In this document: piece by piece, positions 43,998 through 53,868 of the stretch
Layout of the letters: every line of letters begins with the position of its first letter
Position numbering within the stretch: position 1 is the first letter of the stretch
Assembly: GCF_006546835.1 (NCBI RefSeq)
Contig: NZ_VICB01000010.1
Location: forward strand, 151,396-215,395
Origin: Actinomyces johnsonii
Lineage (GTDB): Bacteria; Actinomycetota; Actinomycetes; Actinomycetales; Actinomycetaceae
Length of the DNA: 64,000 bases
Reading direction: 5' to 3'
Made by a program: the position numbers and the translations under genes
Notes under the pieces: generated by a model
The model's database searches: none
Seen by the model: only the letters and a program-made list of their open reading frames with translations
Told to the model about the DNA's origin: nothing

Positions 43998-45962
43998 ATG
44001 CACCTTGTCATGCTTGAAACCAACGGGAACCAGCGCTTCATCTTCTCCTCACCGCGGCTGCGGGACAACGTCGGTGCCTCCTCCCTGCTGACCAAGCTCC
44101 GGGAGTGGACGGAGCGGGGGCTCGTCTCCACCGGGGCGGCTGCAACTTGGTGCACGGCGCGTGGACTGCCCGACGACCGGGAACCGCACGAGTCCCAGTG
44201 GGTCTCCAAGTCCTCCGGCAAGGTCATCTTCCTCGTGGACACAGCCCAACAGGCCAAGGACGTCATCGGCGTCGTGACGCGCAAAGTTCTCGCCGAGGCG
44301 CCGGGCATGGACGTCTCCGGCGTCTTCATCTCCCTGCCCACTCCTTCCGATCCGCAGGCCGGTCCCGTCGACGTCACCGAGAGCGCGCTCAAGGAGGTCC
44401 ACGCGGAAGCTGCCCGCTACGCCCTCCAACGCTCGCCTGCCGAGGCGCGCTTCTCCCAGCTTCCCTTCCTCGCCAGAGCCAAGGACTCATCCCTGCCCGC
44501 CTCCCCGCCGCTGGCCACCCGGGACGAGGCCAAGGACGATCGCCAGGACGCGCTGTCGCTGACCTCGCGCGTCCGGCGCTACCGGGCGTACCAGGCACGG
44601 CTCGATCTTCTGAAGACGGGGGTCAATCGCAGTCCGGACCTCTCAGACAAGCAGACGCTCCTCATCCGCGACCCGACGATGCTGGCCAAGAAGCTCCACC
44701 AGGTTTTCGTTGAGGGCATCGAGCCGGTGGGCGATGAGGGCAGACCGTCACCCAAGGAGAGTATCGCGCGAGGGGCGAAGGAGTTTGGCCCGCTTGAGCG
44801 TGCCATCCAGGCCAACCCGGATGCCAGCAGCACCGCCGGCCCGGACACCGACTCCGGCGACTACACTTTCCTGTCCAAGGTCGCCGTCATCCATATCGAC
44901 GGCAACGGCGTCGGCGGCATCATGAAGGATCTCAACGACTCGAAGGACCGTGTCGCGCCGGCCGAGTTCCAGGAAGAGATCGGCTGCGACCGCGACGACC
45001 CCGACGCCCTGCGTCGCTTCCTCCTGGCGGTCAACGAGCGCCTGCAAAACGCGGTTGAGCACGCCTTCGCCGCCGCGTGGACGCGAATCGACGAGCTGTC
45101 CCACCGTGACGATGGCCAGGCCGGGCGGGAACACGCCGCTATCCCCGTCGTCCCGGTGATCCTCGGTGGCGACGACGTCACCGTCATCACCAGCGGCGAC
45201 TACGCCCTCCCCTTCGCCGCCGCCTACCTCCGCTACTACGAGGAGGCCACCCGCAGCGACCCGATCCTGCGCTACCTCACCCCGCCCGAGGGCCAGGACA
45301 CCGGTCCCATGACCGCCGCTGCCGGCGTCGCCATCGTCAAACGCAACTTCCCCTTCCACATCGCCTACGAGCTGGCCGAAAAACTGGTCGATCGCGCCAA
45401 GAAAGTCGGCAAGACGACGCAGCCGCCGTGCTCAACACTCGACTACCACGTCCTGTTCGACACCACGGTCCTCGACGCCTCCGAGATCCTGCGGGGATAC
45501 AAGGACTTCACCACCCGCCCCTTCCGGCTGCTCGACGACGATTCGACGTCGCCCAGATGCAGCTGCGACACGTGCCACCCGGGTGAAGAGCCGTCCGACT
45601 CATCGAAGACTGACCGTCCCCACGAGTCCTGGGAGGTGACCCGGAGGCGCGTCGCCCGGTTCAAAGGGGTGCCCCTCGACAGCACCGACGAGAGCCGGAG
45701 CAAGACTGACCTCGAACCATTCCCACGCACCCGGGCGGCGCGCATCCGCGGCCTGCTGTCCTCCGGACGCGCTCAGACGGCCGACGACGAGTGGGCGGTG
45801 GCCCGCAAGGAGATCGGCGACTGGATCGACACCGAGCTCGGCGGCGTGGGCGCCGTGTTCGACCTCCTGGAGCTCTCCGACCTCCTCCCGCCCTCCTTCT
45901 TCGAGCTTTCCCTCCCTGACCTGGGGAAGAACATCAACGCAGCATCGGAGGCCACCGAATGA
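43998..45962 (+). CDS. cas10: Cas10, type III-D, cyclase active site intact, no HD domain
   Basis: A 654-residue large subunit of the type III effector. ATG 43998 was preferred over TTG 43992 because GGAG lies 6 nt upstream. The N-terminus (LETNGNQRFIFSSPRLRDNVGA, shortened here to its key residues ETNGNQ and RLRDNVGAS) replaces the HD nuclease domain, so no DNase is expected. The palm region starts VAVIHIDGNGVGGIM (~residue 300) and carries GGDDVTVI (GGDD at 390-393), the cyclic-oligoadenylate synthase motif, unmutated. A Cys-rich insertion (CSCDTC) lies near residue 520. Cas10 without HD is a feature of subtype III-D. First gene of a five-gene operon; the stop overlaps the next start (ATGA). 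Confidence 0.93.
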   Translation: MHLVMLETNGNQRFIFSSPRLRDNVGASSLLTKLREWTERGLVSTGAAATWCTARGLPDDREPHESQWVSKSSGKVIFLVDTAQQAKDVIGVVTRKVLAEAPGMDVSGVFISLPTPSDPQAGPVDVTESALKEVHAEAARYALQRSPAEARFSQLPFLARAKDSSLPASPPLATRDEAKDDRQDALSLTSRVRRYRAYQARLDLLKTGVNRSPDLSDKQTLLIRDPTMLAKKLHQVFVEGIEPVGDEGRPSPKESIARGAKEFGPLERAIQANPDASSTAGPDTDSGDYTFLSKVAVIHIDGNGVGGIMKDLNDSKDRVAPAEFQEEIGCDRDDPDALRRFLLAVNERLQNAVEHAFAAAWTRIDELSHRDDGQAGREHAAIPVVPVILGGDDVTVITSGDYALPFAAAYLRYYEEATRSDPILRYLTPPEGQDTGPMTAAAGVAIVKRNFPFHIAYELAEKLVDRAKKVGKTTQPPCSTLDYHVLFDTTVLDASEILRGYKDFTTRPFRLLDDDSTSPRCSCDTCHPGEEPSDSSKTDRPHESWEVTRRRVARFKGVPLDSTDESRSKTDLEPFPRTRAARIRGLLSSGRAQTADDEWAVARKEIGDWIDTELGGVGAVFDLLELSDLLPPSFFELSLPDLGKNINAASEATE

Positions 45963-47884
45963 GCCCCTCATCCCCGACCTCCTTCCCCCTGTCGATCACC
46001 TTCCACTCCGACTGGGGCGTCACCACCGGAACCGGCGTCGCCGGCGGCGTGGACTCCGTCGTCGAGAAGGACGAGCGCGGCCTGCCGATCGTGCGCGCGA
46101 CCGTGCTCGCCGGCGTCGTGCGGGAGCAGTCGCTCCTCGCGGCCCAAGCACTCGACGACGGCGACCCCGGCGGCTCCTGGCGCGCCTTCGCCTCCGCACT
46201 GTTCGGCTCCGACCTGGCGCCGCGGCTCGTCGTCTTCTCCGACGCCAGGCTCATCGACCCGCCGGCCGACCCCGCCGACCTCATCCACGAGGTCGTCTCC
46301 CTGTCCATCGACGAGAAGACCGGCACGGCGCGCGAGGACTTCCTGAGATTCTTCGAACGCGTCGGTGCCTGCCGGCTGCGCGGCGAGGTCACCCTGTCTG
46401 ACGTCGACAAGGACGGACGCCCCCTGACCTGGAGCGACGAGCAGCGCGACGCCGCCGAGCTCCTCCTGGCCCTCTCCGGTCTGCTGGTGTGCGCAATCGG
46501 CTCCAACCGGGCCGTCGGCGACGGCGTCTGCGACGTCCTCATCCACGCCGACCACGAGCCCGGCGACGCCCGGGCCGTCAAGGACTGGTGCCGCACACAG
46601 CTGGGCAGGTGGAAAGGACGCGGCGCCCCGCAGCCTCCCGCGGCGGACGCGGCCGCTGCGGCGGCCCCGGTCCTTAAGGCAAGCCCTGCATCCACCGACG
46701 CCGGCGCCTTCCACGAGGCGACCCTGACGATCGACCTGCGAACCCCGGTGGTCTCCTACGAGGTCCCCATGTCCAACGAGATCCGCTCCCTGGACTTCCT
46801 GCGCGGCACCGTGCTGCTGCCCTGGGTGCACCGGCTCATCACGCGCACCGTCGCCCAGGCCTCCGGCGCATCGGAGGCCCTCGTCCAGGAGGTCCGCGAC
46901 GCCGTCGTCAACGGGGAGCTTCTCGTCTCCGACGGCGTCGTCTCCTACCAGGGGGAGCGCGGGCTGCCGATGCCGCTGGTGTTCTCCAGCCCCAAGGTCG
47001 GCCAAGGAGCTGAGAGCCAGGAGCCCCAGACGGCTGAGGGCGAGGGCGACGAGGAGATGCGCGTCTGCAACCGGATGCGCGCCGAGGAGCCCGAGCACGA
47101 GGTCCACAAGCCGCTGCGCAACGGATACGTCTTCCCGACCGCCGGCGCGAAGGGCGCCCCGGCGCTCATCGGGCGGCAGTCCACGGCGCACGACGCCGCC
47201 ACCGGGGCAGCCAGGGACGGCCAGCTCTACCTGGTGCGGGCGCTCCCGGCGGGCCTGAGCCTCCAGGCGACGGTGACGGTCTCGACCCGCCTGTACCAGC
47301 GGATCGGTGAGCAGCTGGAGGCCCTCGCCGGCATGGGGCACCGGGCCCGCCTCGGGGCGCGTCGCCTCAGCGGCACCTTCGGGGAGGCCGAGTGCACCCT
47401 CTCGGCCTTCGCACCGAGCCCGGCGCCCCAGGTGGTCGACGCCGAGGACACGACGATCTGGTTCACTTCCGACGTACTGGCCCGCTCATCCCGGCTCGGC
47501 CCGGGCGGGAGCCTGACCGACCTGCTCGCCGCCTTCGAGCGGGCCGGAGCCCCCATCGAGCTCGCCGAGGCGGACGGGACGCGCTTCAACGCCGGGGCCA
47601 GGCACCGGCGCGTGGACTCCTGGTCCGCGGCGAGCCACCAGCCCCGGGCCACCCGCATGGCCATCCAGGCCGGCTCGGTCCTCAAGGTGAGAACCACCGC
47701 CCCGGAGAAGCTGGCCGCCCTGGCGGCCGTCGGCATCGGGGAGCTGCGGGCGCAGGGCTTCGGACGGTTCGTCGTCGGGCATCCGCTGCTGGAGAAGGAG
47801 ACGTTCACACTGAGGAGCCTTCACGGGGAGGACCTCGTACCGACCGCTGATGGTGCTGCGGCATCGAAGGAGGCTCAGCGATGA
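45959..47884 (+). CDS. csx10: Csx10-like Cas5/Cas7-family subunit, type III-D
   Basis: A 641-residue RAMP protein. The N-terminus (ITFHSDWGVTTGTGVAGG, then VDSVVEKDERGLPIVRA) matches the opening of Csx10, where a small-G loop is followed by D-x-GLP and an R-rich helix (AGVVREQ). A second RAMP-like domain begins near residue 235 (EATLTIDLRTPVVSYE). The C-terminus has the glycine-rich RAMP loop IGELRAQGFGRFVVGHP. Csx10 is the Cas5-like subunit that holds the crRNA 5' handle and defines III-D. At 641 residues it may also include a Cas7- or Cas11-like part, as in III-Dv fusions. ATGA overlaps join it to cas10 and to the next gene. Confidence 0.8.
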   Translation: MSPSSPTSFPLSITFHSDWGVTTGTGVAGGVDSVVEKDERGLPIVRATVLAGVVREQSLLAAQALDDGDPGGSWRAFASALFGSDLAPRLVVFSDARLIDPPADPADLIHEVVSLSIDEKTGTAREDFLRFFERVGACRLRGEVTLSDVDKDGRPLTWSDEQRDAAELLLALSGLLVCAIGSNRAVGDGVCDVLIHADHEPGDARAVKDWCRTQLGRWKGRGAPQPPAADAAAAAAPVLKASPASTDAGAFHEATLTIDLRTPVVSYEVPMSNEIRSLDFLRGTVLLPWVHRLITRTVAQASGASEALVQEVRDAVVNGELLVSDGVVSYQGERGLPMPLVFSSPKVGQGAESQEPQTAEGEGDEEMRVCNRMRAEEPEHEVHKPLRNGYVFPTAGAKGAPALIGRQSTAHDAATGAARDGQLYLVRALPAGLSLQATVTVSTRLYQRIGEQLEALAGMGHRARLGARRLSGTFGEAECTLSAFAPSPAPQVVDAEDTTIWFTSDVLARSSRLGPGGSLTDLLAAFERAGAPIELAEADGTRFNAGARHRRVDSWSAASHQPRATRMAIQAGSVLKVRTTAPEKLAALAAVGIGELRAQGFGRFVVGHPLLEKETFTLRSLHGEDLVPTADGAAASKEAQR

Positions 47885-49626
47885 GCGTGACCCGCTATGA
47901 GCTCACCGTCCACCTGGTGACGGACACGCCCCTCCACTCGGGAGGCATCGACGAGGTGGTCGACCGCCGACGCGGCCCAGAGGATAGGACCACCGTCGCC
48001 CGGCGATTCGCGCGCGACGGCCACGGCCGTCCGGTCCTCACCGGACGCTCCGTCAAGGGCGCCCTGCGAGCCGCCTGCCAGCGATTCCTCGAGGAGCACG
48101 GCGACGCCGTCGGACTGGCCGAACGCGAGCTGCAGCAGCTGTGGGGCGATGACGGAACCCGCGGGGCCGGTTCGGCGGCGCCGCTGCGGGCCTCGGCGAT
48201 CACCGTGCACACGGTCGAGCTGCCCACCGAGGGCTATGAGGGGAATGAGGAGCACAAGATCATGCTCCCGACCCGGATGGGCAACGCCATTGACCGGTAC
48301 TGGGGCTCGGCCGGCGACACCGCGCTGTTCAAGCACGAGTACCTGCCCCGCGGCAAGGAGCTCGCCCTGACCATCACCGCGGAGGCCGGGCTGCCCGACG
48401 GCGTCGAGGTGCCTCAGGGTGATGTCGCCCCGCCCGGGCCGGAGCAGGTCGAGAAGCTCTTCGCGCTCATCATCGGGCTCATCAAGGACGGCAGGGTCGC
48501 CTTCGGCGGCCGGCAGAACGCCGGGTGGGGGAGAGTCGCGCTCAGCGACTCGGAGAAGGCCTGGAGGCTCACCAAGGCGGAGCCGGGCAGCCGGGCGGGA
48601 CTGGAGGAGTGGCTCTCCGGCGCCGGCGGCCGCTCGGTCGACGTCGCCCCCGTGGACTGCGGGGGCAGCGGCCGGATGCGGATCGAGATCACCTGGGACA
48701 GCCCCACCGGGATCCTCGTGGCCGAGCCCCAGGATGACGGCTCCCAGGAGGAGGCCGACGCCGGGGCCGCAGACGGAGCGCCGGGAGAGGCGGAGGGCGC
48801 GGACTCTGAGGAGACGAAGCCGGCCCGCCCCCTGCGCGCCGGCCCGGAGGAGACCGACCCGATCGTGCTGCCCGGAAGCTCCGTCCGCGGCGCGCTGCGG
48901 ACCCGGGCGACGCGGATCGCCCGCACCATCCTGCTGGCGAAGAAGGACCCGAGCACGGGGGCCGACTGGTCGGGCGCCGGCGTCCACGAGCAGCTCGCGC
49001 AGGATCCGAGCCTGGTGCGGGACCTGTTCGGCTCGACGACGCACCGTGGCGCGCTGACGGTCCTCGACACGCTCGCCGCCGAGGACGGCCCGAGCCGCAA
49101 GGTCACGCACAACGCCGGCGACCGGTGGACCGGCGGCGTCGCGGACGGGTTGCTCTACAGCGAGGAGGTCTACGACTCCACCTGGAACAGCATCGTCCTG
49201 GAGCTCGACCTCGACCGGCTTCTGACCAACGCGCGGGCGGGCCTGGAGGAACCGGGCGGGCAGGAGGACAGTCAGGGCGAGGACCGCAGCCGCGCCGCCT
49301 TCTGCCTCCTGGGGCTAGTGCTCGCCGAGATGGCCGCCGGGACGCTCCCACTGGGGAGCCGCGGCACCCGGGGCATGGGGCAGGTCGAGGTCAAGGCCAT
49401 GGCCGTGACCGGCGGAAAGGGCCTGGGGATCGAGAACTGGTCCCTCAAGGCCTCCGAGGACGGGACGGGCGAGTCGCTTCCTCGGCGGATTCTGAAGGGG
49501 CTCAGGGACGTGAACTCCGGGATCGAGAGGAATCCGAGAGCCGGAGCCGGCTGGGAGGGATGGTCCTCCTACCTGGTGGGCAGCAGCGAGAGGCCGCTTG
49601 AGGACAAGGAGGAGCGGGATGCCTGA
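47881..49626 (+). CDS. Tandem Cas7 (Csm3-like) fusion, Cas7-2x
   Basis: A 581-residue protein with two Csm3-like RAMP domains in one chain. Domain 1 (residues ~1-235): HLVTDTPLHSGGIDEVVD, GRSVKGALRAACQRF, RQNAGWGRV. Domain 2 (~265-520): MRIEITWDSPTGILVAE, LPGSSVRGALRTRATRI, DLFGSTTHRGALTVLD, GSRGTRGMGQVEV. They are joined by an acidic Ala/Glu/Asp linker. Cas7 subunits form the backbone and cut target RNA; an Asp in GGIDEVVD of domain 1 sits where the catalytic Asp of Csm3 lies, and its counterpart in domain 2 is less clear. A covalent Cas7 pair is known from the III-Dv complex. Confidence 0.85.
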   Translation: MSVTRYELTVHLVTDTPLHSGGIDEVVDRRRGPEDRTTVARRFARDGHGRPVLTGRSVKGALRAACQRFLEEHGDAVGLAERELQQLWGDDGTRGAGSAAPLRASAITVHTVELPTEGYEGNEEHKIMLPTRMGNAIDRYWGSAGDTALFKHEYLPRGKELALTITAEAGLPDGVEVPQGDVAPPGPEQVEKLFALIIGLIKDGRVAFGGRQNAGWGRVALSDSEKAWRLTKAEPGSRAGLEEWLSGAGGRSVDVAPVDCGGSGRMRIEITWDSPTGILVAEPQDDGSQEEADAGAADGAPGEAEGADSEETKPARPLRAGPEETDPIVLPGSSVRGALRTRATRIARTILLAKKDPSTGADWSGAGVHEQLAQDPSLVRDLFGSTTHRGALTVLDTLAAEDGPSRKVTHNAGDRWTGGVADGLLYSEEVYDSTWNSIVLELDLDRLLTNARAGLEEPGGQEDSQGEDRSRAAFCLLGLVLAEMAAGTLPLGSRGTRGMGQVEVKAMAVTGGKGLGIENWSLKASEDGTGESLPRRILKGLRDVNSGIERNPRAGAGWEGWSSYLVGSSERPLEDKEERDA

Positions 49627-50188
49627 GAAGACGTGGGAGCCGGAACCGTTGCGAGAGGCGGTCTGGAAGGACATGCCCGGCGCGGGAACCGAGCAGCCCG
49701 GGGGCGCTGAGCTGCAGCGGGTTCTTGAACGTGCCGAGGACCTGGGAGGCGAGATGAACGGCGTGGCCTACACGACCAGCGGCGCCTACTCGGTGAGGAG
49801 GGCGGGGGCTTCCGGGCTCATTACTCTGATCGAGAAGGATGGACAGGTCGGTTCCCGGGAGGAGGAGATCGACCTGGACACGGTCTTCGAGCTGCGCCTG
49901 TGGCGGGTGATGGGCAAGAAGACCGACGACGGCGGCAACGTCGCCGGAGAGGACGGCGTCCTGGCCCACGAGCTGCGGTGGCTCAACGGCAGTGGGGCCG
50001 CTGAGATCGTGGTCGGCGCGTCCCGCGAAGGTCTCCCGGGCGGCAGCGACTGCTGGGTTCGGGACAACAGCTACCTCCAGCACGGAGAGAAAGGCGACGT
50101 CATGACCGGCATCGAGGTCTTCACCGTGGAGGAGACGTACGGAAACACCGTATTCGCCGACGAGCTCATGACCGGAAGGTGGGGCTGA
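49619..50188 (+). CDS. csx19: Csx19-like small subunit
   Basis: A 189-residue soluble protein starting at ATG 49619, overlapping the previous stop by 8 bp. It has no RAMP glycine loop or nuclease motif. A beta-rich pattern (VAYTTSGAYSVRRAGASG, FELRLWRVMGKK) and C-terminal DELMTGRW are visible. Position between the Cas7 fusion and the TIGR03986-like gene, and size, fit Csx19, a III-D component that is part of the III-Dv complex. The assignment rests mostly on order and length. Confidence 0.6.
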   Translation: MPEKTWEPEPLREAVWKDMPGAGTEQPGGAELQRVLERAEDLGGEMNGVAYTTSGAYSVRRAGASGLITLIEKDGQVGSREEEIDLDTVFELRLWRVMGKKTDDGGNVAGEDGVLAHELRWLNGSGAAEIVVGASREGLPGGSDCWVRDNSYLQHGEKGDVMTGIEVFTVEETYGNTVFADELMTGRWG

Positions 50189-50189
50189 C

Positions 50190-52358
50190 ATGACCGCGTT
50201 CCAACCGTTTCACTCCGCCGTCAACCGGATTCCGGTTCTTAGACCAAAAGTCCTTGATCTTGTGGATCAAAAGGCACTGCCCGCCGACCTGTTCGGGGAC
50301 CAGCAGCCCCCGGCACACGATCACCTGTCGTCGGAGCGCTGGTCGGGGTCGATCGATCTCGAGCTGACGGTGAGGACTCCTCTCGTCTACGGCGAGCAGA
50401 GGGGGAACCCCGGTGGCGGCACCCAGGTCGAGATCCCCACGGATCAGCAGGGGCGTGTGGTCTTCCCGGGGACGATGGTCAAGGGAATGCTGTCGCGTGC
50501 CTATGAGGTACTGACCGCGTCCCGATTCAGGGTGTTCGAGGAGCACACCAAGCCGCTCACCTACAGGGCGGATGTCGCTGATGCGTTGCGCCTCGTCCCG
50601 GTACGGGTCGTAGAAATGAGCGAAGATGGTGGCCTTGTCGTAGAACTGCTGCGTGGAGAGAAGAAGAAATACGTTAGAGATGAAAATGGCGTCAAACAGG
50701 AGTTTCCTGCTGTGTCCGCCGCTTTTCTTCGAGTTGATTCGAGTCATCCTCGTCGTTGCGTTGGGAGCAGTGAGTTCAGGAAGATCCAAGCGATGACTCG
50801 ACATCAAAACAAGGTTCGCTGCAAACTGAGCTTGTGTATACATCCAAAAGGATATGCGTACTGGCGCGTAATTGGTCTATATGATGCTCGAGATGAACTT
50901 GTGGAAATTTATAATGTGCCAAGTGATGTGGAGGTGCTGAAAACAATCGATAAGGTGGTCGGGTATGTCTATCGGAGTGCGAGAGACGAGGAACCTCCGG
51001 AAAGCGTTTTCTCGGAGAAGCATAACGAGCGGGTGTTCTTCAGTGTGCCGAATGGCACTAAAAGGATGGTAGCCTCTGCGAGTGCGGTAAATTCTTACTG
51101 GAGAATCGTTGAAAGCTACTCGGAGCAGAGAAAAATTAATGAACTGCAACGCAACGTACGTCCGAATCGCTTCACAGGTGTGGACTCCAAAGCTCTCCTT
51201 CGCAAAGGCTCCCTGGCGTATGCCGTCCTTTCCGACGATGAGACCGTCGTGGAGGAGCTGGTGCCGACGATGGTTGGACGTCGCTCGTATTGCATGAGTC
51301 CCCGGAGTCTTGCTGAGGAACAGTATGTCGCCCCTCTTGGGTCTGCCACAGAGGCGTCCGCCGCAGACAGGCTCTTCGGGTACGTCGTCTCCAATCCGCG
51401 TGAAGGTGCAGAAAACGGTGGTGTCGCCTCCAGGGGGAGGCTCATCTTCGGGCAGGTGGATACCTCCTCTGTTGTCTTGAGCAGAGAGGAAACTCCCATC
51501 GCTCCTCTTCTCTCCCCCAAACCGGCTTCTGCTCGCAGATTCCTGACTGGAATAAAAGGTGAAACGCCTATGAAGCAGGGTGAGTGCGACGAAGATAACC
51601 AGAAGAAGGATAGAGTGCTGCGGCGCTCTGAGTACTTTAGGCCTGGGCAGTATCTGGGCGTGGCGGCTCATCCGGTTCATCGCTCGATCTTGGGGGCGGA
51701 GGCGTTTCCTGTGTCAGCGACGCGGGCTCCTCGTCAGGAGGGTCTAAGGCAAGACAATAGCCGGATTTATTCAGTAGTGAAGACATGGATTCGCCCCGGA
51801 AGTGTCCTGCGTTGCCGGATGCGGTTTGAGAACCTGGCCGGAAATGAAATCGCCGCCCTAGTCTGGTTGCTCGAACCTGAGAATCTTGTCCCAGTGTCGG
51901 AGCAGAACGCGGAAAGAAGTAAGGTCGGATATCTTCGTGTGGGGCTTGGTAAACCATTGGGACTCGGTGCCGTTGAGGTGCGCATGGTGAAGGACGGGCT
52001 TCGAGCCGTGAACGTGGGCGGTGAGAACGATCTCTCTGAAGCATATCAGAACCTGTCAGGCTGCTTGGGTGTCAGTGAGACGGTGCATCGTCCTGCGGAC
52101 TTCGCGCTGAAGATTAACCCGGCCGCCTTGCCGTGGGTTCAGGCTTTCCAACGTGCGTCCTTCGGGTACTCGGACGGCAGGCCTATCCGTCACATGTTGC
52201 TCAAAGAGAACCAGGAGAATAACAAGGTCGATGAGTGTGGTAATCCTGAAGCTGGCAGAGGGCTGTCTCCTGTTGACATGAGTGGGAAAGAAATTCCAGC
52301 TCCGCTAGAGATTCCTAAGTCTAGGCGTTATAACGGTGGTCAGCATCATCATGACTGA
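50190..52358 (+). CDS. TIGR03986-like Cas7-family protein with large insertion
   Basis: A 722-residue RAMP protein, last gene of the effector operon, starting 1 bp after the csx19-like stop. Cas7-type motifs: LTVRTPLVYGEQRG (~residue 60), VFPGTMVKGMLSRAYEVLT (G-x-MVKGM-R, ~residue 92) and GLGKPLGLGAVEVRMV near residue 590 (glycine-rich loop). Between the first and last motifs lies a long insertion (~150-480). This fits the TIGR03986 family and the insertion-bearing Cas7 of III-Dv. Bases up to about 50,600 are very GC-rich, while much of the rest is AT-richer with different codon use, suggesting a recombination junction inside the gene. Confidence 0.8.
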   Translation: MTAFQPFHSAVNRIPVLRPKVLDLVDQKALPADLFGDQQPPAHDHLSSERWSGSIDLELTVRTPLVYGEQRGNPGGGTQVEIPTDQQGRVVFPGTMVKGMLSRAYEVLTASRFRVFEEHTKPLTYRADVADALRLVPVRVVEMSEDGGLVVELLRGEKKKYVRDENGVKQEFPAVSAAFLRVDSSHPRRCVGSSEFRKIQAMTRHQNKVRCKLSLCIHPKGYAYWRVIGLYDARDELVEIYNVPSDVEVLKTIDKVVGYVYRSARDEEPPESVFSEKHNERVFFSVPNGTKRMVASASAVNSYWRIVESYSEQRKINELQRNVRPNRFTGVDSKALLRKGSLAYAVLSDDETVVEELVPTMVGRRSYCMSPRSLAEEQYVAPLGSATEASAADRLFGYVVSNPREGAENGGVASRGRLIFGQVDTSSVVLSREETPIAPLLSPKPASARRFLTGIKGETPMKQGECDEDNQKKDRVLRRSEYFRPGQYLGVAAHPVHRSILGAEAFPVSATRAPRQEGLRQDNSRIYSVVKTWIRPGSVLRCRMRFENLAGNEIAALVWLLEPENLVPVSEQNAERSKVGYLRVGLGKPLGLGAVEVRMVKDGLRAVNVGGENDLSEAYQNLSGCLGVSETVHRPADFALKINPAALPWVQAFQRASFGYSDGRPIRHMLLKENQENNKVDECGNPEAGRGLSPVDMSGKEIPAPLEIPKSRRYNGGQHHHD

Positions 52359-52483
52359 TGCCAAGCGGCCACCATGATAATACTTGCCGTGGCCAGCGGC
52401 GCTGATCGACACAAGATGCGGTCGTCGTCGCTGGGCAGTGAGATGCGTTGATTCCGAGCCGCGCATACTCGGCGTGCCGCCGG

Positions 52484-53868
52484 CTTACCACACCCCTCGG
52501 TACAGCCCGGCGTCGTCGAGCGCGGGCGCGGTCCCGTGGGCCGCAGAGCGCCCGTGCACTCGGCCAGCAGGATCGCCTAGGCGTAGGAGAGAGCGGCGTT
52601 GGCCAGGTCCTTGGGCGGGCGGCGGTTGCGCCCGTCGAAGGCGACCTCCGGTGGGACCAGCCCGGACAGGCAGCCGAAGTATGCCGTTGAGGCGGCGCCC
52701 TCCAGCCCCATGAGCTCGTCGACGTCTGCGGCAGGCCGTCGGCGCCGTCGACGATGAGACGGTTTCGGCTGACGTGGACGCGGGCGCCGTCGCGGCCGAC
52801 GTAGACCACCTGGTCCGGGTCGGGACGGCCCGTGATGTCGTGGCGGGGGTCGACGGGCGGGAAGCTGCGGGAGAAATCCATCCCCAGGTAGCAAAAGCCC
52901 TCATCGAAGCTGGTCATGGCGGTTTTCTCCTGGTTGAGTCGGAGTCCTCTGGGCGTCAGGAGGGAGTCGAGGAGCTCGAGGGCCTCCAGCAGGTCGGGTT
53001 CATGGGGGCTGCAGATGACGATGTCATCGGCGAAGCGGGCGTAGCCGTAGCCCGCGTCGCCCATGGCCCGGTCGACGTCGGTCAGGGCCAGGTTGGCCAG
53101 GAGCGGGGACAGGCAGGACCCCTGGGCGATGCCGCGGTTGCGGGTACGCCGCTCGCCCCTGGCGCGCCGAGGCCGGGCGATGAGCCGGATGAGGTCGATG
53201 GTGCGCGGGCAGCTGGCGATGGGGGAGAGGGTGGCCAGGGCGTCCTCGATGCTGAGGTTGGGGAAGTAGTCCTCGATGTCGGTGCGCAGGACGTAGTGGT
53301 AGCCGGCGTCCCGCAGCCTGGCGAGGTGGTCGACGGCGTCGTCGGTGCCGATACCCGTCCGGTAGGCGAAGGAGCAGGGGGACATGGCGAGATCGGCCCT
53401 GTGGGCGATCGCGTTGACGACCGCGCGCTCGACGACCCGGTCCCGGATCGAGGGGATGTGCAGGGTGCGGACCTCCCCGGACGTGCCCTTGGGGATGCCG
53501 AAGCTCAGGAGCGGGTCGGGCTCGTAGGTTCCTGAGCGCAGGGACTCGGAGAGCTCGGTGAGGAAGTCATCGAGATGCTCGGCGAACTCCTTGGTCTTGC
53601 GCTGCAGGATGCCGTCGGAGGCGTCCTTGGTGAGGACCATGCGCCAGCCTTCCTCCAGGCCCTCGCGGGAGCTGATGCGCTCGAACGGGGTGCCGGTGGC
53701 CGCCTCGGACGATGCAAAGCCCGCCGCGTGCTGGAGCGGGTGAATATCCTCCCCGAGGTGCTGGCCCGGTTTCGCGCGATCGGAACGACGGCGACGACGG
53801 TGCGGGCGGGGTGGAGGTGGTGGTGTCGTTGACGATGGTGGTGGTAATGGCGGGGCTGGACGCATCAT
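52484..53868 (-). pseudogene. Reverse transcriptase-Cas1 fusion, Cas1 part destroyed
   Basis: The RT part (residues ~55-370) looks complete: FERISSREGLEEGWRM, FGIPKGTSGEVRTLHIP, the catalytic Asp in VLRTDIEDYFPNL, RGIAQGSCLSPLLANL, ARFADDIVICS (YxDD-type box ~residue 284) and GFCYLGMDFS. The Cas1 N-terminal strand follows (VVYVGRDGARVHVSRNRLIV). Then about 140 residues are missing and the frame shifts near 52725: the Cas1 signature continues in another frame as ELMGLEGAASTAYFGCL and FDGRNRRPPKDLANAALSYA. There a TAG replaces the expected Tyr codon, AILLAECTGAL follows, and the similarity ends. RT-Cas1 fusions can take up spacers from RNA. No cas2 lies nearby. Confidence 0.9.
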
